DNA of 64,000 nt from Turnera subulata (lineage: Eukaryota; Streptophyta; Magnoliopsida; Malpighiales; Passifloraceae), in contig JAKUCV010001732.1 of assembly GCA_028386065.3 (NCBI GenBank), positions 1 to 64,000 of the forward strand, given 5' to 3'. The notes below the pieces were generated by a model, which saw nothing but the letters and a program-made list of their open reading frames with translations, searched no databases and was not told where the DNA came from. This document shows positions 44,291 to 57,060 of this stretch, piece by piece (the stretch's first letter is position 1; each line of letters starts with the position of its first letter). The position numbers were made by a program, and so were the translations under genes.

Positions 44291-45180
44291 CTTTCAGACA
44301 ATCTTATTTTCACTTAGCACCAATAAACTTGGCCTTGTTCTTTCTGCTTGGATGATGATAGCTCCTTATCCAATTTAACTCTAAAAGATGCAAATAAAAA
44401 ATATAAAAAATATTTTTTTTCTTTTATATAGTATAGACAAATACAAAGATTCTCTTTTAGAACCACTAACTCGTTCACAATGGATGTATAATGTCATTAC
44501 AGATAAGACCTCCATTTGAATGGGTGAGAAATTCGGTAACTGATTGTAGGAAAAATTAACGATATAACATTAAAAAAAGGAACATAAAATAATATATGAT
44601 AAAAATAAAAAATATTAACTACATAGCATTAAAAAAATTAACAACGACTCAATAAAATAATTATATTTTTCTAAAACAAAAAAAAAAATCGCAATGTTAT
44701 TAACGGATAAGATGAGCTTGGGAGGTGATAAGAATAAAAAGATATAGTAACTGAATAGTACAATATGCAGGTAAGAATTTTATTTCACGTTAGATTGGAT
44801 TGGATGAAAGCTAATTAAGTTTTGCATTCAATCATCCTTCGTTTTATAAAAAATACTTCTAAGAGGAAGTAAAATTCAATAACCCAAGGACACAAAGTCG
44901 AAAAGAATATATAAATAGTTACAGTTTTTGTATATATAAATAGTTACAGATTTTAAAAAGAATTCCAGACACACTCAAATTGTTCAAAAGAAAATTCACA
45001 CGCAGAGAATTGGTATTATATATTTCTTTTTTTCCCATCAAACTGATAATTGGCTATAATGATAAACATAATTATCCAAGAGTAAGAACAAAACTCTTTT
45101 TATTATCACTCTTTTTTATTAGTTATGTCATTGATTTGAAAACAAAAGTCATCGTCATTGTATTTTCAATATTAAAAAAT

Positions 45181-45243
<63 letters not shown>

Positions 45244-45764
45244 GTGATTTACTCTATTATTGTTATCTGATAAGAATTATATTAGCTTTAGCATAAAAAA
45301 AAGAATTATATTAGTTTTAGATTGATAAACTTTACAGCTGATAAGATAATATTGTTATTCAAAACTATCCTTTTATCATTTTTTTTATTGTGTATCTCTT
45401 TACAAATTTCTTCTCCGTCATCTCTCTTTAAATACAGATACAAGATACAAGACTCTCTATCTGTGTATGTGAAATAATAGTCTGATACAGTTGCTCTATT
45501 CATTCATTCTCTTTCACTCCTCCTTTATTTTGTTTCTATTTATACTACACAAGGTCTAGATACAGTCTGTGTGTGATACAGTTTCTCTATCATTCACTCA
45601 TTCTCTCTCATTCTTCTTTTGTGTTTTTATTTGTATAGGTACGAATGTTGGTATAGTATTAAAGTTATTTTGTCACTCTTACTTAAGCATCCTGTTTGTT
45701 TTTATATTCTTTTTATTTCTCCAATCTATTTTAATTATTTTTTTTGTTTGTGCAGAAAAATAAT
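44291..45764. other. AT-rich DNA between solo LTR and Helitron 3' end
   Basis: No credible gene. Contains a compound (CA)n(TA)n microsatellite (45,181-45,242) and a degenerate direct repeat of about 100 bases (around 45,480-45,635: GATACAGT(T)...CTCTAT-CATTCA-TTCTCT). It may hold the 5' parts of one or both Helitrons. Confidence 0.45.
45181..45242. repeat. (CA)n(TA)n compound microsatellite
   Basis: About 12 CA units followed by about 18 TA units. Confidence 0.95.
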
Positions 45765-45792
45765 CCCGTGGAATCCACGGGAAGTGAGCTAG
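45765..45792 (+). mobile_element. Helitron 3' terminus, plus strand
   Basis: Hairpin CCCGTGG-AAT-CCACGGG (45,765-45,781), seven bases, then CTAG (45,789-45,792) followed by T. The hairpin loop AAT and layout are the same as at 39,634 but the stem differs and the strand is opposite. The 5' end was not located, so the element's length is unknown; it is probably a non-autonomous copy. Confidence 0.7.
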
Positions 45793-47091
45793 TTGTAATT
45801 AGATTTTGAATGGAAATCATGTTTTTTTGGAACGATTACATAATATGTAATATGATTATTAATGGCATCTCATGATGCTTAACAAAGATGCGGTAGGTAT
45901 ATGGTTAATTTATAGTATTACCGACTAATTAATATTTCCTTCTTAAAAACAAGACTAATAATTCACTAATAAAAGATAATTGAGTCAAAAATTAATTAAT
46001 AAAGAATAATAATATATAATAATAAAATAGGGATATTTATTAATAATAAAGTAGGGATATTTTGATAATTTTGCGTGTTTCGCTGTTTTTATTTTTTTGC
46101 TGTCTTTGTACTTTTATAAATAATATAAATATAAATATAAATAAGAAGATGAATGTGGTTGAGAATGCAAGGGTTAGTTGAATAGTCAACGGTGCACAGA
46201 TAGATACAGTAATTAACAACACTCAACAAACTACCCGACACAGCATTGAAAACTCCATCTGCAGACAGCCCATGGCCCTGTTGCAATTCCCTCATCTTGC
46301 AGTCATCCCTGCACTGCAAAGCCAACCCAGCACACTTCATTTCATTAATTTCTCCAACATGCGAATGTAGTAGATTCACGTTAAGGGTACGGGTGAAAGA
46401 TGTAAAGACGACACATGTACTGTAGAATTGGAAGCATCCAGCTCTTCCTAGGAAGATTTCTTCTAACTTAATGAAACTGATTTTTATAGATTATTGTGCC
46501 ATGTCCTAATGTGATGCCAATGACGACTTAGAAATAAAAGACAAATTTTATATGCTTTGCTTTGGTTACACGTACAAACTAGCAAATTAACAAGGATTTT
46601 GCACACCCATACATCGCAGATTTTTCTTTTTATTTCTTACGGGAACAAAATGTCTTAATAAGTGTAATAACCGAAGTTTGAGCTGTAGTAGATCATCCAA
46701 AGCTTTTTAGCAATACAATTCTTAGTAACTCCTAATAATTTCTCCAATAACACATTCTGAGCACGACTAGCTCCAATCTAGAAGTAGCTATCTGGTTGAA
46801 TATCCTCAGACCACAATATACACTATCACAGATCATCTCATCAAATTATCACAGTCAAATTATCATAGATTAGGAATATATGGCTCGTAAATAATTCTTT
46901 AATTTTCCATTCTTGAAGTTCATATCCATGCATATCTTCCTCTTCTCTTCTTCTTCCTTTCTTTTTTTTTTTTTTTCATATCCATGCATATCTTTAAGCA
47001 GTTCACATTTTTCATGGGCAATAATTACTATACCATATGGATGCATTCAATACATTTAATACCAGAAACAATGTCCCATAACTCAGTATCC
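45793..47091. other. Intergenic, upstream of the first glycine-rich protein gene
   Basis: AT-rich. A minus-strand frame (46,379-46,089) has a gene-like GC-richer beginning (HSHVGEINEMKCAGLALQCRDD) that grades into A/T repeats. I cannot assign it and it may be a decayed exon. Confidence 0.35.
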
Positions 47092-47103
47092 CTTTAAAAA
47101 GGG
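47092..47103 (+). promoter_or_regulatory. TATA-like box of glycine-rich protein gene 1
   Basis: CTTTAAAAAGGG, 100 bases before the ATG. The identical 12-mer sits 93 bases before the ATG of the paralogue (62,441-62,452), so it was kept after duplication. Confidence 0.6.
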
Positions 47104-47191
47104 TAGCCAATGCATCGCACTAGTAGTACTGCAGCAGACACACTGCACCCTAATATTACGTATAGTTACGATAACATTAAGAGAGATATAC

Positions 47192-47599
47192 ATGGCGAGG
47201 TTTTATTGTGTGATAGTCCTTGCCCTGCTCATTGTTGCTCATGCAACAGCAAGAACAGAGCCCAAGGACGCTGGCCTTGACGATCAGAAGAACTTTGTTG
47301 CATTCGGTGGCGTAGGTGGCTTCGCTGGAGTCGGCGGTGGCCTTGGTGGTGGGGGCGGGATCGGGGGTGGACTAGGCGGAGGTAGTGGACTTGGTGGAGC
47401 TGGAGGCTTGGGTGGGCTTGGTGGAGCCGGTGGCTTGGGGGGCCTTGGTGGAGCTGGAGGCCTGGGTGGGCTTGGCGGTGGTGGTCTCGGTGGACTTGGA
47501 GGCTTGGGTGGGATTGGCGGCGGTAGTGGGATTGGAGGAGGCTTAGGTGGTGGTAGTGGAGATTGTGCTGATGGCGGTTCTTCTCTCCTTCACCCTTGA
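47192..47599 (+). CDS. Secreted glycine-rich cell-wall-type protein 1
   Basis: 135 residues, single exon. Residues 1-20 form a signal peptide with a hydrophobic core VIVLALLIVAH and a likely cut after ATA. Residues 28-35 are GLDDQKNF, shared with the paralogue at 62,534. Residues 38-125 are built of GGLGG/GGAGG/GGIGG units, including three near-identical nine- or ten-residue repeats (AGGLGGLGG), and a short tail CADGGSSLLHP follows. Plant proteins of this class are exported to the apoplast and associate with the wall. That role is inferred from family features. The ATG is the first after the TATA box and gives the signal peptide directly. AATAAA-like signal AATAAAA lies at 47,696-47,702. Confidence 0.85.
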   Translation: MARFYCVIVLALLIVAHATARTEPKDAGLDDQKNFVAFGGVGGFAGVGGGLGGGGGIGGGLGGGSGLGGAGGLGGLGGAGGLGGLGGAGGLGGLGGGGLGGLGGLGGIGGGSGIGGGLGGGSGDCADGGSSLLHP

Positions 47600-47695
47600 G
47601 ATTTCCCTTTTGTGTTGTCCATTTTCGATAGATGATTAATGTATCTTTATGTTGTACTTTGTTATGCGTTTATTCGAAGTTTGTTTTCCGGGTGT

Positions 47696-47702
47696 AATAA
47701 AA
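47696..47702 (+). terminator. Polyadenylation signal of glycine-rich protein gene 1
   Basis: AATAAAA about 100 bases after the stop codon, preceded by TGT-rich DNA as is common for plant near-upstream elements. Confidence 0.5.
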
Positions 47703-49146
47703 TTAGTTCGTTTGTTTTTTCTCAGTTGGTGATCAATAGTAGTAAAAAATTTTGATCAGTATCTACTTTTAGAAGTTTGAGGAGAGCTTGTGACTGCAAT
47801 TCTTTACGGCTCCCGATTTCTTTTTTTTCCACTGGATTCTCTCTGCAATGCCTTCAAGATGCATTCCTGTACTGATTGGAAATGAATAAATATCATTATC
47901 ACAATGAACATGAATAAATATGCTTATATCTATACATATATTACCTTTTAGTTTTAGGCATGATTTTATAGTTTCATGTCAAATTCTACCAATCAGTGGG
48001 TTTATAGTTTCTATGTTGTTACTTTGGCACATCACTTGGGGTTGGATGGGTAGCCAAAGCATAATTAAGTCTCTATGGCTTATTGTTTTGGCTAGTCCTG
48101 GTTATTATAACCCCAATGTTGGTGCTCTATGACGGAACATGCACGTTTTAACGTTTTATGGTCTGTATGGTTTTTCTTTTTTTAGTAATGCAATCTGCTA
48201 TGTTTTAGAAAAAAGAAAAAACAAAGGATTGACGGGTTAGTGTTGGCTGAAGCTTGTTAGGAGAAAAAAAAAACGAGTCTTGGGAACGCAGCACTCTAAG
48301 GGCTAGTGGCGCCAACCTTTATGGTTCCAATCATATCATGAGCTAGATTAGTCTGAGCCTGTTGTTATCTCTTAAAGGCGGATTGGCCCAGGATACCAGT
48401 GTGGAAGAAAAAAAATCCTTCACCTAATCTAATCTTCAATGCCAACATCTTACGTCAAATTCGTGATGGGTCTCATAATGGGCCGATATGGGTCTATGTG
48501 GCAAAGGTCCAAATAGGGCCAGCTGTGGAAAGGTAGTTTGCAGCTGGTTATTTGGGCCATGCCCGGCTGCTCTAACTAGTATATGTTATTTTTAATAACG
48601 CGGTGGCCAGGACTCGGGAGCAAGGCCGGACCTGGCTCAGAGTCATCTGTCGTTGTCTACGGTTCTTGAAATCTCCAGGCATAAATGATAGGCCTAATGA
48701 TAGGAGTAGGATAGTACTGCTTCCCCAATTGTTCCAAAAAAAAAAAAAAACAATATAGGGCATTCTTGGCAGTTCCTTAGGCTAATAGTGGTGGATCAGG
48801 TCTCATTCATTTAATTTGTTTCAATCCATGTGGAGGATGATGATCAAACTTTTGTTGGCCAAATCTTCAATAGGAGTAGTGGAGTCCCCCCTCAATTATG
48901 TAGCACGCTACCATGGCAAAATGTTTGTTTAGCCATCAATGTTCTCTTTCAAAACTTAGCTGCGTAACGTTAATAATAATTTTGTTTTGTTGGCTCCTAA
49001 AATTTTACTTTGTAAAGCCGAGATATATAGCATTATACGACAAAGGAAAAAAAAAAAAAGCATTGTTATTGGTTTTACATTATAACTATTATTTTTAGCC
49101 CGGTTAAAGCATTATATGTCTTTGATGCTATATTTTTAGTTGGAAC
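47703..49146. other. Intergenic sequence, no gene supported
   Basis: Short frames only. A GC-richer patch ending in a 15-16-base poly-A (about 48,600-48,750) could be a retroposed sequence but has no clear duplication. Confidence 0.5.
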
Positions 49147-51640
49147 TGTTGGAATTTAGACATGTTCAACAAATAAACATTTTATGCACAATGGAAGAAT
49201 TAAATAAATAGAAAAGAGAATTTATCTATTTCTATTAGAATGGAGCCCATTAAATCTCGATTCTGGATCAATCGTTCTTCTGGATCATCGGTGTGTCGAT
49301 GTTGGTCGGGAATTAAATCACAAGGAAATAATCCACATACCACAACCTAAGAACCCTAGATTGTATAAAAATAGTTTTTGTGTTTTACTGGACAAACCAG
49401 AGGAAGGAGAGAGAGAGAGAGAGAGCATACTATGAAAGAATACAACCCACGTTCTTTTCTTTTCAATACACTTAGGAATAAACTGACTAACAGTTTTTTT
49501 TCCCATAAAATAATATGGACCTGCACTTTACTAAATAGGCCCAGTCTATCATGGGTGTACAACCCAATAAATCAATATCTCCCAGTCACACATGATGGAC
49601 ACTACCATCTACATCTTCATAACATTTCATACAGGCAAATAGGTCGTGCGACCAACGTACTGGTAAGAACTCTTTATTGTACATCCCTTAGGAGTATACA
49701 ATAGCTCAAGTAGAGAATTATATTGTAAATCTTTTAAGAATATATAATAGTTCAACTAGAGTAAGTATGTAAGCTCCCAGATACATTTAGTTGCATTTAA
49801 GAGAAACACAAATCTCAATTCTCCATATGTATTCGCAATTATGTTTTACTGAAAAACATAAGTGGCCACATTGCAAACACAAAGAAAAATGCAACACTAA
49901 ATGATCTTCCCTTTTACTCAAAACTCTACATCTTAACTCAGCTGTTTTTCTGACATACCCCGATTTGGCCGAATCACTTATGGCCATTCAGAATACAACC
50001 AATATAGCAACACCAAGCTATAAGGTTTCAAGTGGTAGTAAAAGGTCCTTAAGGGCGCTTGTGAGAAACTATTAATAATTTCTCAAGGCTCACATGGTAA
50101 GGAAATGAGATCATATTTCTTACTCCTTAATCGGTCACAAAACACACATAGTATGAATTCATGTGCCACAGTATTTTCTCCATCCCTCATTGGAGCATAT
50201 GTCATTAATAATATTGTATAGGTGATAGTTTAAACAAACCTAGTGTTTAACTTGGGTCCACCACTCTACCGTTTTCCAACAGAACCCTACCTAGCATTTG
50301 AACAGACAAGATAAAACATTACTTCGTTTTATCATCGGTCAATCATGACTCACCTCATCTTGAACAATATCAAGACGACAATATGTTTTAATTCAGGCTC
50401 TTACAGAATAAGTACTCAACTTATTCTTGACTTAAAACTGTTTACCTCTATGACACACCTAGTCATAGAGACGGTTACTCGTGTGAGAGAGCTAACCTGT
50501 CTGTTAGACATATATTTTGATGAGCTTGACACTAAGACTCTCATCCCTTCATATGAACCTAGCATATGTCCACTCATGTACATAACATGTATTCTATATA
50601 TATGAACGTTTACACAAAACAGCATTGTATAAATCCAATGATTTACCATGAATATAAAGTTAAAGGAAAAAAAAATAAAATTATTGTATTTAATTCCTAC
50701 TAAACCTATTTGCTCCATTTGACCAACAAATGAGTCTTTTCAAAAATAGGTTGGTGACTTTGTACCAACATATCACTAGTAGGAATATACTTTATATTCA
50801 CATCCTCATGTGAAATATCAATGTGCTTTTTGTCTTGTTATAGTACCACCAATTCCTCCCATAGGAATATCACTGCGTGATTATCACAATAGATAATCAA
50901 TAAGGGAATTATCCCTCATGCATCATCCCTAATGGCTAAACTTTTTTTTTTTTTAGGCCATACAGTTTTGTACTATAACTGATAGAATTATCAATTCAAT
51001 TCCTATCATTGACAAGGTGGTAAGACTACACATAGTCCAAGATCACCACTATAGTCAACATGCATACAAGCTTTTAAGCAGAACTTATCTCCTTAAAGCT
51101 TATAATATAGTTTATCATACTCTTAAATACCAAAGTATTTCCTTGATTGTCATCTAATTGTCATATCCAAGATTGAGTCGGTAACTATTTACCATTCCAA
51201 CAAGATAACCAACATCTTGTCTTGTATACAATAAATTATATAGTAGACTCCTATGACATTAGGATAAGGCACATTTGCCAAGCATTATTTGAGTTTGATA
51301 ACACTATTGTTGGCTCAGGCTCAGGTTATTGCCCTTGATGTATCTATAGGCTTAGAGTCATGCATACAAAATTCCAAAGATCATAATCCTCAAAGTGTAT
51401 GCAGTTCCCCCTCCATGTCCTACATTTACAAAAATGAAGGACAACTAAGAGTATAGATACAAAGAAAATTTTTATAATTTCCAGCCAACAATGTGATGTA
51501 AAACCCTACTTTCCATACACTTTCTTACCATAAGCACACATACCATAAAAATGATAATTTAATTATGATTTTTCACAAAAATCAGAGATAAAATTAGGGT
51601 ACAAGTAATGTGTTTTTATGGGTTACTATTGTTGGATGGT
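49147..51640 (-). mobile_element. Copia-3: decayed Ty1/copia relic
   Basis: Minus-strand frames at 51,330-50,720 keep Copia landmarks: TRQDVGYLVGMVNSYRLN followed by IKEILWYLR (end of RT), and IIYCDN, KHIDI and IKYIPTSDML (RNase H C-terminus). The lower part, from TGTTGGAATTTAGACATG at 49,147 to about 50,640, has the look of an LTR. A precise right LTR edge, polypurine tract and target duplication were not found. Many stops; not functional. Confidence 0.6.
49407..49426. repeat. (GA)n microsatellite
   Basis: About nine GA units inside the Copia-3 LTR-like region. Confidence 0.85.
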
Positions 51641-51860
51641 CCATATTTTATTAACTTAAACTCTAAATATATTTTAGCCCAAGATTAAATCATCTAAATA
51701 ATATTAGGTTAAAACATACATAAAGTCCAAATCAATAAAATACCATACTCTGTTAATTTAAACTCTAAATATATTTCTAGCCCAGGAATAAATCATCTAA
51801 CTAACCTTAGGTTTAAAACATATCAAAATCCAAAATTAATAAAATATGAATGGTCTAAAT
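51641..51860. repeat. Tandem duplication of about 105 bp
   Basis: Two successive copies carrying TTAA(C/T)TTAAACTCTAAATATAT, TAGCCCA, AAATCATCTAA and TTAGGTT in order, with several differences. Confidence 0.8.
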
Positions 51861-51864
51861 TTGG

Positions 51865-52740
51865 GTGTTCACAGCAGCGTATGGGTTCTGAAGGACCATG
51901 CTCCGTGGTTTGTATGAAACCATCCTGCCTGCCTTATACTCAATCAACACAAAGATACACAAGTATTCAACCTAGTTTGTTAATCATCAAAATTAATATT
52001 TAATAACTCACTAAATATGGATAATCACATATTAGCATTAATAAGCATATTAAGCCAATGTTTAGGTTAACAATCCACGCTTCACCAAATCCCACACCTA
52101 AGATTCTTCCCCAAACCAAATAATAGCATGTCCACTGAAACCTCAACAAAAATAAATAAATAAATAAAAAACACCTCGAGCAAATAATGCCAGTTAAAAA
52201 AAATCTCCAAAAGAAGAACACTTAAAGTAATTGATCTCTCAATCCCTAATTTTTTCAATTAATCAATCTTCACAGATACACATGCAAGCAAGTTTCTCAG
52301 AACACGAAATGAATTAACAAAATCACATGAATAAATAGTTAGGAGAGAAAACAAACATGTTAAGTAAGGATGGGAAAGGGAAAAGGAAAAGGAGAGAAGA
52401 GAGCCGACAAAGGCCAAAAGCAAATCAACACCGTTCAAAGTGAATAATCGATGAGAAGAGAGAAACGAATAAATCCACTGCAGAGGGCAAGTGTAAAGTT
52501 GCAGCTGAGGGGGCGGAGGTGTGGTCAATATGATGGCTACCTGAGTTATGGTAAAGGAAATAACGCTGGAAGAAGAGGCGGTAGCGGTGGTGATAGCGTT
52601 GGCGGAGGAGAGAACGAGCTTGGGTGCGATTTCATGAAGAGAGAACCAAAGTAAGAAAGAAAAAAGCAAACGTTTACTTTCGGGTTTTAAATAAAAAAAA
52701 ATGAGGAAAAACAAAGGAAAAAAATTGTTTCCCAAATAAT
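51865..52740 (-). pseudogene. Possible truncated gene start (leader, intron, first codons)
   Basis: On the minus strand a TTTAAAACCCG and CT-rich leader (about 52,700-52,630) is followed by GC-richer sequence, then AT-rich intron-like DNA, then TAAGGCAG|GCAGGATGG at about 51,930. From that ATG a 22-codon frame (MVSYKPRSMVLQNPYAAV) is quickly lost at the tandem duplication. The arrangement resembles a plant gene with an intron in its leader, whose remainder was removed. Family unknown. An alternative frame (52,777-52,259) is hydrophobic/low complexity and less convincing. Copia-2 lies about 20 bases upstream of its leader region. Confidence 0.3.
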
Positions 52741-52794
52741 TCATAATTCGTGTGATGCTTCCTTCAAAGAAAAACAATTATAACATAATATAAG

Positions 52795-54299
52795 TGTAAG
52801 TTTCCCTAAGCTATATGACATTCATATACCAAGCACAACAAGCAGCGGAAGCAAGGAAACTTAACCAAGAACCAAGTGGAAGCATGCATAAACCGTATAA
52901 CAAAATTTACATACCTTGTTCGGTTGAGGTCTTTCACCCAACTGTAGAGCCGAATCAGATAGAGCCAGACAAAAGCCTCGCCCCTCTACGGTATCCACAC
53001 GAACCGTGACCGGCTTGGAATCGTCACACGAATCCAATTCCGAGCTCACCCGAACTGATGTGCTAGCAACAAGAAGCGGGTGCTTGTGTTTGTGGTGTTT
53101 GTGTTCTTCTTTCTTTCACAAAGAATGAAGAAGCTGAAGGTGAGTGTTTTTCTCAAGGCTCTCAAGACTCCCAAAACGTTCAGAGAGCACCAAGAGAGGA
53201 AGAAGATGATCAGATCATTCACATGCCAAATGAAGACATAGGTTAGTGGAAGTAATGGCCAACATCTTGGCCCCATCTCCCACTTAATCATGTCAAGACA
53301 TGATAATGCCTCCACTAAACTTTCCAGCACAACACACACTATAGGGTCTGATCTCTGGTCAATAATTCAGCTAATTATTATCCCAAAACGACCCTGGTTC
53401 AACCATGGTCCAACCACGGTCCAACCACAGTCCAACCACGGTTCAACCACCTGCTCGAATCAACGGTTCTATGTGTGTGACCCTATAGGCACTTGTAACG
53501 TCCGGCAAATTTTACAATTATTAGCAAAGAGCGGCGTCTAGCAACACATCATTACTACCCGAACGACAAGATCAGTACTGATTCTCTATGCCTCGGAACA
53601 TGTCATCGTCCCTTCGTCCCATTATCTAGATCAAACACGAGACATGGAATATGCCAATCTCGTATATGTTTAATCTATGTTTCTTGATCCCCGAGTTAAC
53701 TGTATAGAACGGAAACCCGTGATATCACCATATCACCCAATCCGAGCATGGCCATGCATTTAACAGTTCAACTCTATCAAGAAACCATCCGATAATATAC
53801 CTATTATATGGATCGGACGAATCCCCTCTTGATCAATCAAAACCCACTACATAATCATCATATACCCAATGATTACCCTTATGTCCACCCAGTTACGGGT
53901 GACTAGGAATAATATCAAAGCACATGATTCATATGTTGGATACCTTGACGATCTCAGGTCGGAGGACAATACATCTATAAGAAACACTAATGACATACAT
54001 ATAACATTCCATGTAGTGTTCTTATGTGGGTCGGTCCAGTCCACAAGTTCTCCAACTTGTACCCGTATGTAGAATTCATATCACATATGCAATTCTCAAC
54101 ATATGCTAGTCTTAATTTATTATTACAACCCATCCGTAATAATAATCGACTAGGAACATTTAAGAATATGAAATATTCTAGGGTTATAAGTATGTGCAAG
54201 CGTTTATCTCATAAATGATACTTATTGGAATAACCTTAATGTGTATACATGACTACAAATAATCATCCATGATTGGCTTTTGGGCATATTACACTAACA
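52795..54299 (-). repeat. Copia-2 3' LTR
   Basis: 1,505 bp. Contains an 11-bp minisatellite of GGTCCAACCAC type (53,395-53,452). Confidence 0.92.
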
Positions 54300-54429
54300 A
54301 TCTCCCACTTGCACTAAAGCCAATCATCCACATATCTCATACATGTGGATCTAGCATGACCATCATGCTTACGCTGCATGAGAGGCTCAGTCAAAAGATC
54401 TGATACATAGTTCTGAAAAGGAACTTTAT

Positions 54430-55480
54430 ACAGCCACAATTATAGGGTCGGCATCTGTTTCTTGCCTGGAGCTCTTCCAGCAAACAACGCCACATCCAAG
54501 ACAAAATACATAAACTGATTGCGATATAAAATAATCCCCGTCTGTTTGGAAGCTAGCATCTTTGTAACACTTTACAACAAGCCCATTAACGCTTCCGTGA
54601 ACCAGGAATGCATCCTTAGTGCTTCTCAAGTACTTAAGGATATATAACTGCTGTCCAGTGACTTTCACCGGGATCAGATTGGCATCTGCTCGTGACACTC
54701 AGAGCATTAGCAACATTCGGTCGAGTACATAATATGGCATACATGATAAATCCTATTGCCGAAGCACAAGGGATCTTACTCATCCGCTCTCTCTCTCTAG
54801 TCGTACCAGGACATTGACTCTTTGAGAGAGACATGCCATGTGACATGGGCAATAAAACCTTTTAGGAATCTTGCATGCTAAACACCTTTAGCACCCTGTC
54901 AACATATGTACTCTGACTTAGCCCGAGAAGCCTTTTGGATCTATCTCTATAGATCTTTATACCTAATACTTAGGCAGCTTCTCCTAAGTCCTTCATTGAG
55001 AAATTCTTTCCTAACCAAGCCTTTGCAGATTTTAGTGTCGGAATATCATTCCCAATAAGTAGGATGTCGTCAATACACAACAATAAGAAAACTATAGTGC
55101 TCCCACTAACCTTCTTGTAAACACATAAATCATCTTCACTTTTAATGAAACCAAATTCTTTGATTACATCATTAAACGAAGATTCCAACTCCTAGAAGTC
55201 TGCCTTAGTCTACAAATGGACCTTTGCAAATTACATACCAAATCTCATAATCATGGTATGCAGCTATAGCCAATAGAATCCGGATGGATTTAACTAGGCG
55301 ACTGGTGAGAAGGTTTCACCATAGTCAATACTATGAACTTGCTTGAAACCTTTCGCAACCAATTGCCCTTTAAAGGTAATCACATTACCATCCATGTCGG
55401 TCTTTCACAAAGACCCATTTGCACCCTATAGGTTGTACCCTTTTAGGTGGATCAAGCAAGGTCCATACCTTGTTTTTCAT
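54430..55480 (-). pseudogene. Copia-2 reverse transcriptase and RNase H (degenerate)
   Basis: Readable in several frames: RT start (55,480-55,250), FLLLCIDDILLIGND with the catalytic box CIDD instead of YVDD (55,064-55,078, both Asp retained), PMSHGMSLSKSQCP, PCASAIGFIMYAILCTRP, and RNase H KCYKDASFQTDGD and VVCWKSSRQET. A deletion near 55,220 removes part of the RT palm between the start and the IDD box (Copia-1 has the Mutator-like insertion at the same place). Confidence 0.85.
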
Positions 55481-57060
55481 TCATGGATTCCATTTCCGAA
55501 TTCATAGGTTCAAGCCACTTCTTGGAGTAAAGACCCGTAATGGTCAGCTGATAGGAAGTGGGCTCATCCTTACTTATGAGCATCACATCACCGGTATGGG
55601 TCACGAGAAATCCATATCTCTCGGGCTCATGCCGAATCCTATCCGACCTACGCGGTCCATGTGTTACAGGAACAGGATTCTCGTCCACAACACTTTGTGG
55701 TTCCTGTTCTTGTTCCATCTCAGCCTCTTTATCTCGAACTTCTTCGAGTTCTATTATCCTCCCACTAATTCTTCTAGAAATAGACATTCTTTCTAGAAAA
55801 ATAGCATTCCGAGCCACAAACACTTTGTGCTCTAAAGGATTATAGAAATGATACTCTTTAAGATATCATACAAAAGGCAGTTGTCGGATTTAGGGTCGAT
55901 TTTATCTGATGCTTCACGTCACACGTAAGCCTCACAACCCTAAATCCTCATAAAAGACAAATTGGGACGCTTCCCAGTCCATATCTCATATGGTGTCTTT
56001 TTTCAACCGAATTAGATGGAACACAGTTAAGGTAAATGCAGCACTCAATAATGCATGTCCCTAAAAGGAAGAAGGAAGGTCAGCTTGACTCATCATAGAA
56101 CGAACCATGTCTAACAAGGTTCTGTTCTTCCTTTCGGATTCTCCATACCATGGAGGCATACCCGGTGGAGTAAGTTGTGATACTATACCATAACTCTTTA
56201 GATAGTCAAGAAAATCTCGGTCTAAGTATTCACCACCTCGATCTTATCGAAGCATCTTAATACTTTTCCGAGTCGATTCTGTACTTCATTCTTAAATTCG
56301 AACTTTTTAAAGGATTCCGACTTGTGTTTCATTAGATACACATAGCCGTATCTACTGAAGTCATCAGTAAACGTAATGAAGTATCGAAAGCCACCTCTAG
56401 CATGTGTAGACATTGGTCCGCATACATCAGTATGTATAAGACCTAGCAAGTCCTAGGCTCTTCACCTTTACCCGTAAAGGAAGCCTTAGTCATTTTGCCT
56501 AATAAACATGACTCACATGTCTCATATGATTCAAAATCAAATGAGTCTAAAATCCAACTTTATGGAGTTTAGGAATACGAGTCTCGATTATATGGGCCAA
56601 ACGACTATGCCAGAGATAGGTTTCACTAGAATCATGTATTCTAACCTTCATCATATTAATGTTATAGACAGGCGTTACTAGGTTTAGTACATACAAACCA
56701 TCGTTTAAAAATGCACCATCATAATCAATTTCATTGAAATAAATAGAACAACAATTGTTCTTTATTCTCAATAAAACTTTTCTTGTCCATACAAGATACA
56801 GAAATCAAATTCCTGCTTATGGTAGGTACATAATAGCAATTGTATAGTTCTAAAACCAAAATGCTAGGTAAGAATAGATAGAAAATCCCTACGGCTAATG
56901 TAGCAATTCTTGCTCCAATACGAGGCGTAGGTCTATCTTATCCTTAGCCAATGTCCCACTCTTTCTCAGTTCCTACACATTTCTACAAATGTGAGAACCA
57001 CATCTGGTATCTAATACCCATGAGGCAGAGGTAGAGATATAAGCCTCTATAACAAAATAC
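55481..57060 (-). pseudogene. Copia-2 protease-integrase (degenerate)
   Basis: Minus-strand landmarks in order: pre-integrase VYNINMMKVRIHDSSETYLWHSRLAH, integrase VCGPMSTHARGGFRYFITFTDDFSRYGYVY (56,449 downward, with the first catalytic Asp), then a frameshifted region around the second Asp, YGESERKNRTL-like residues with the final Glu, and the linker PRRSDRIRHEPERYGFL. It shows what lies in the Copia-1 gap. Confidence 0.8.

Noticed and set aside
48600..48755. Possible retroposed sequence with poly-A tail
   Set aside because: No target duplication and no recognisable source; a poly-A run alone is weak evidence.
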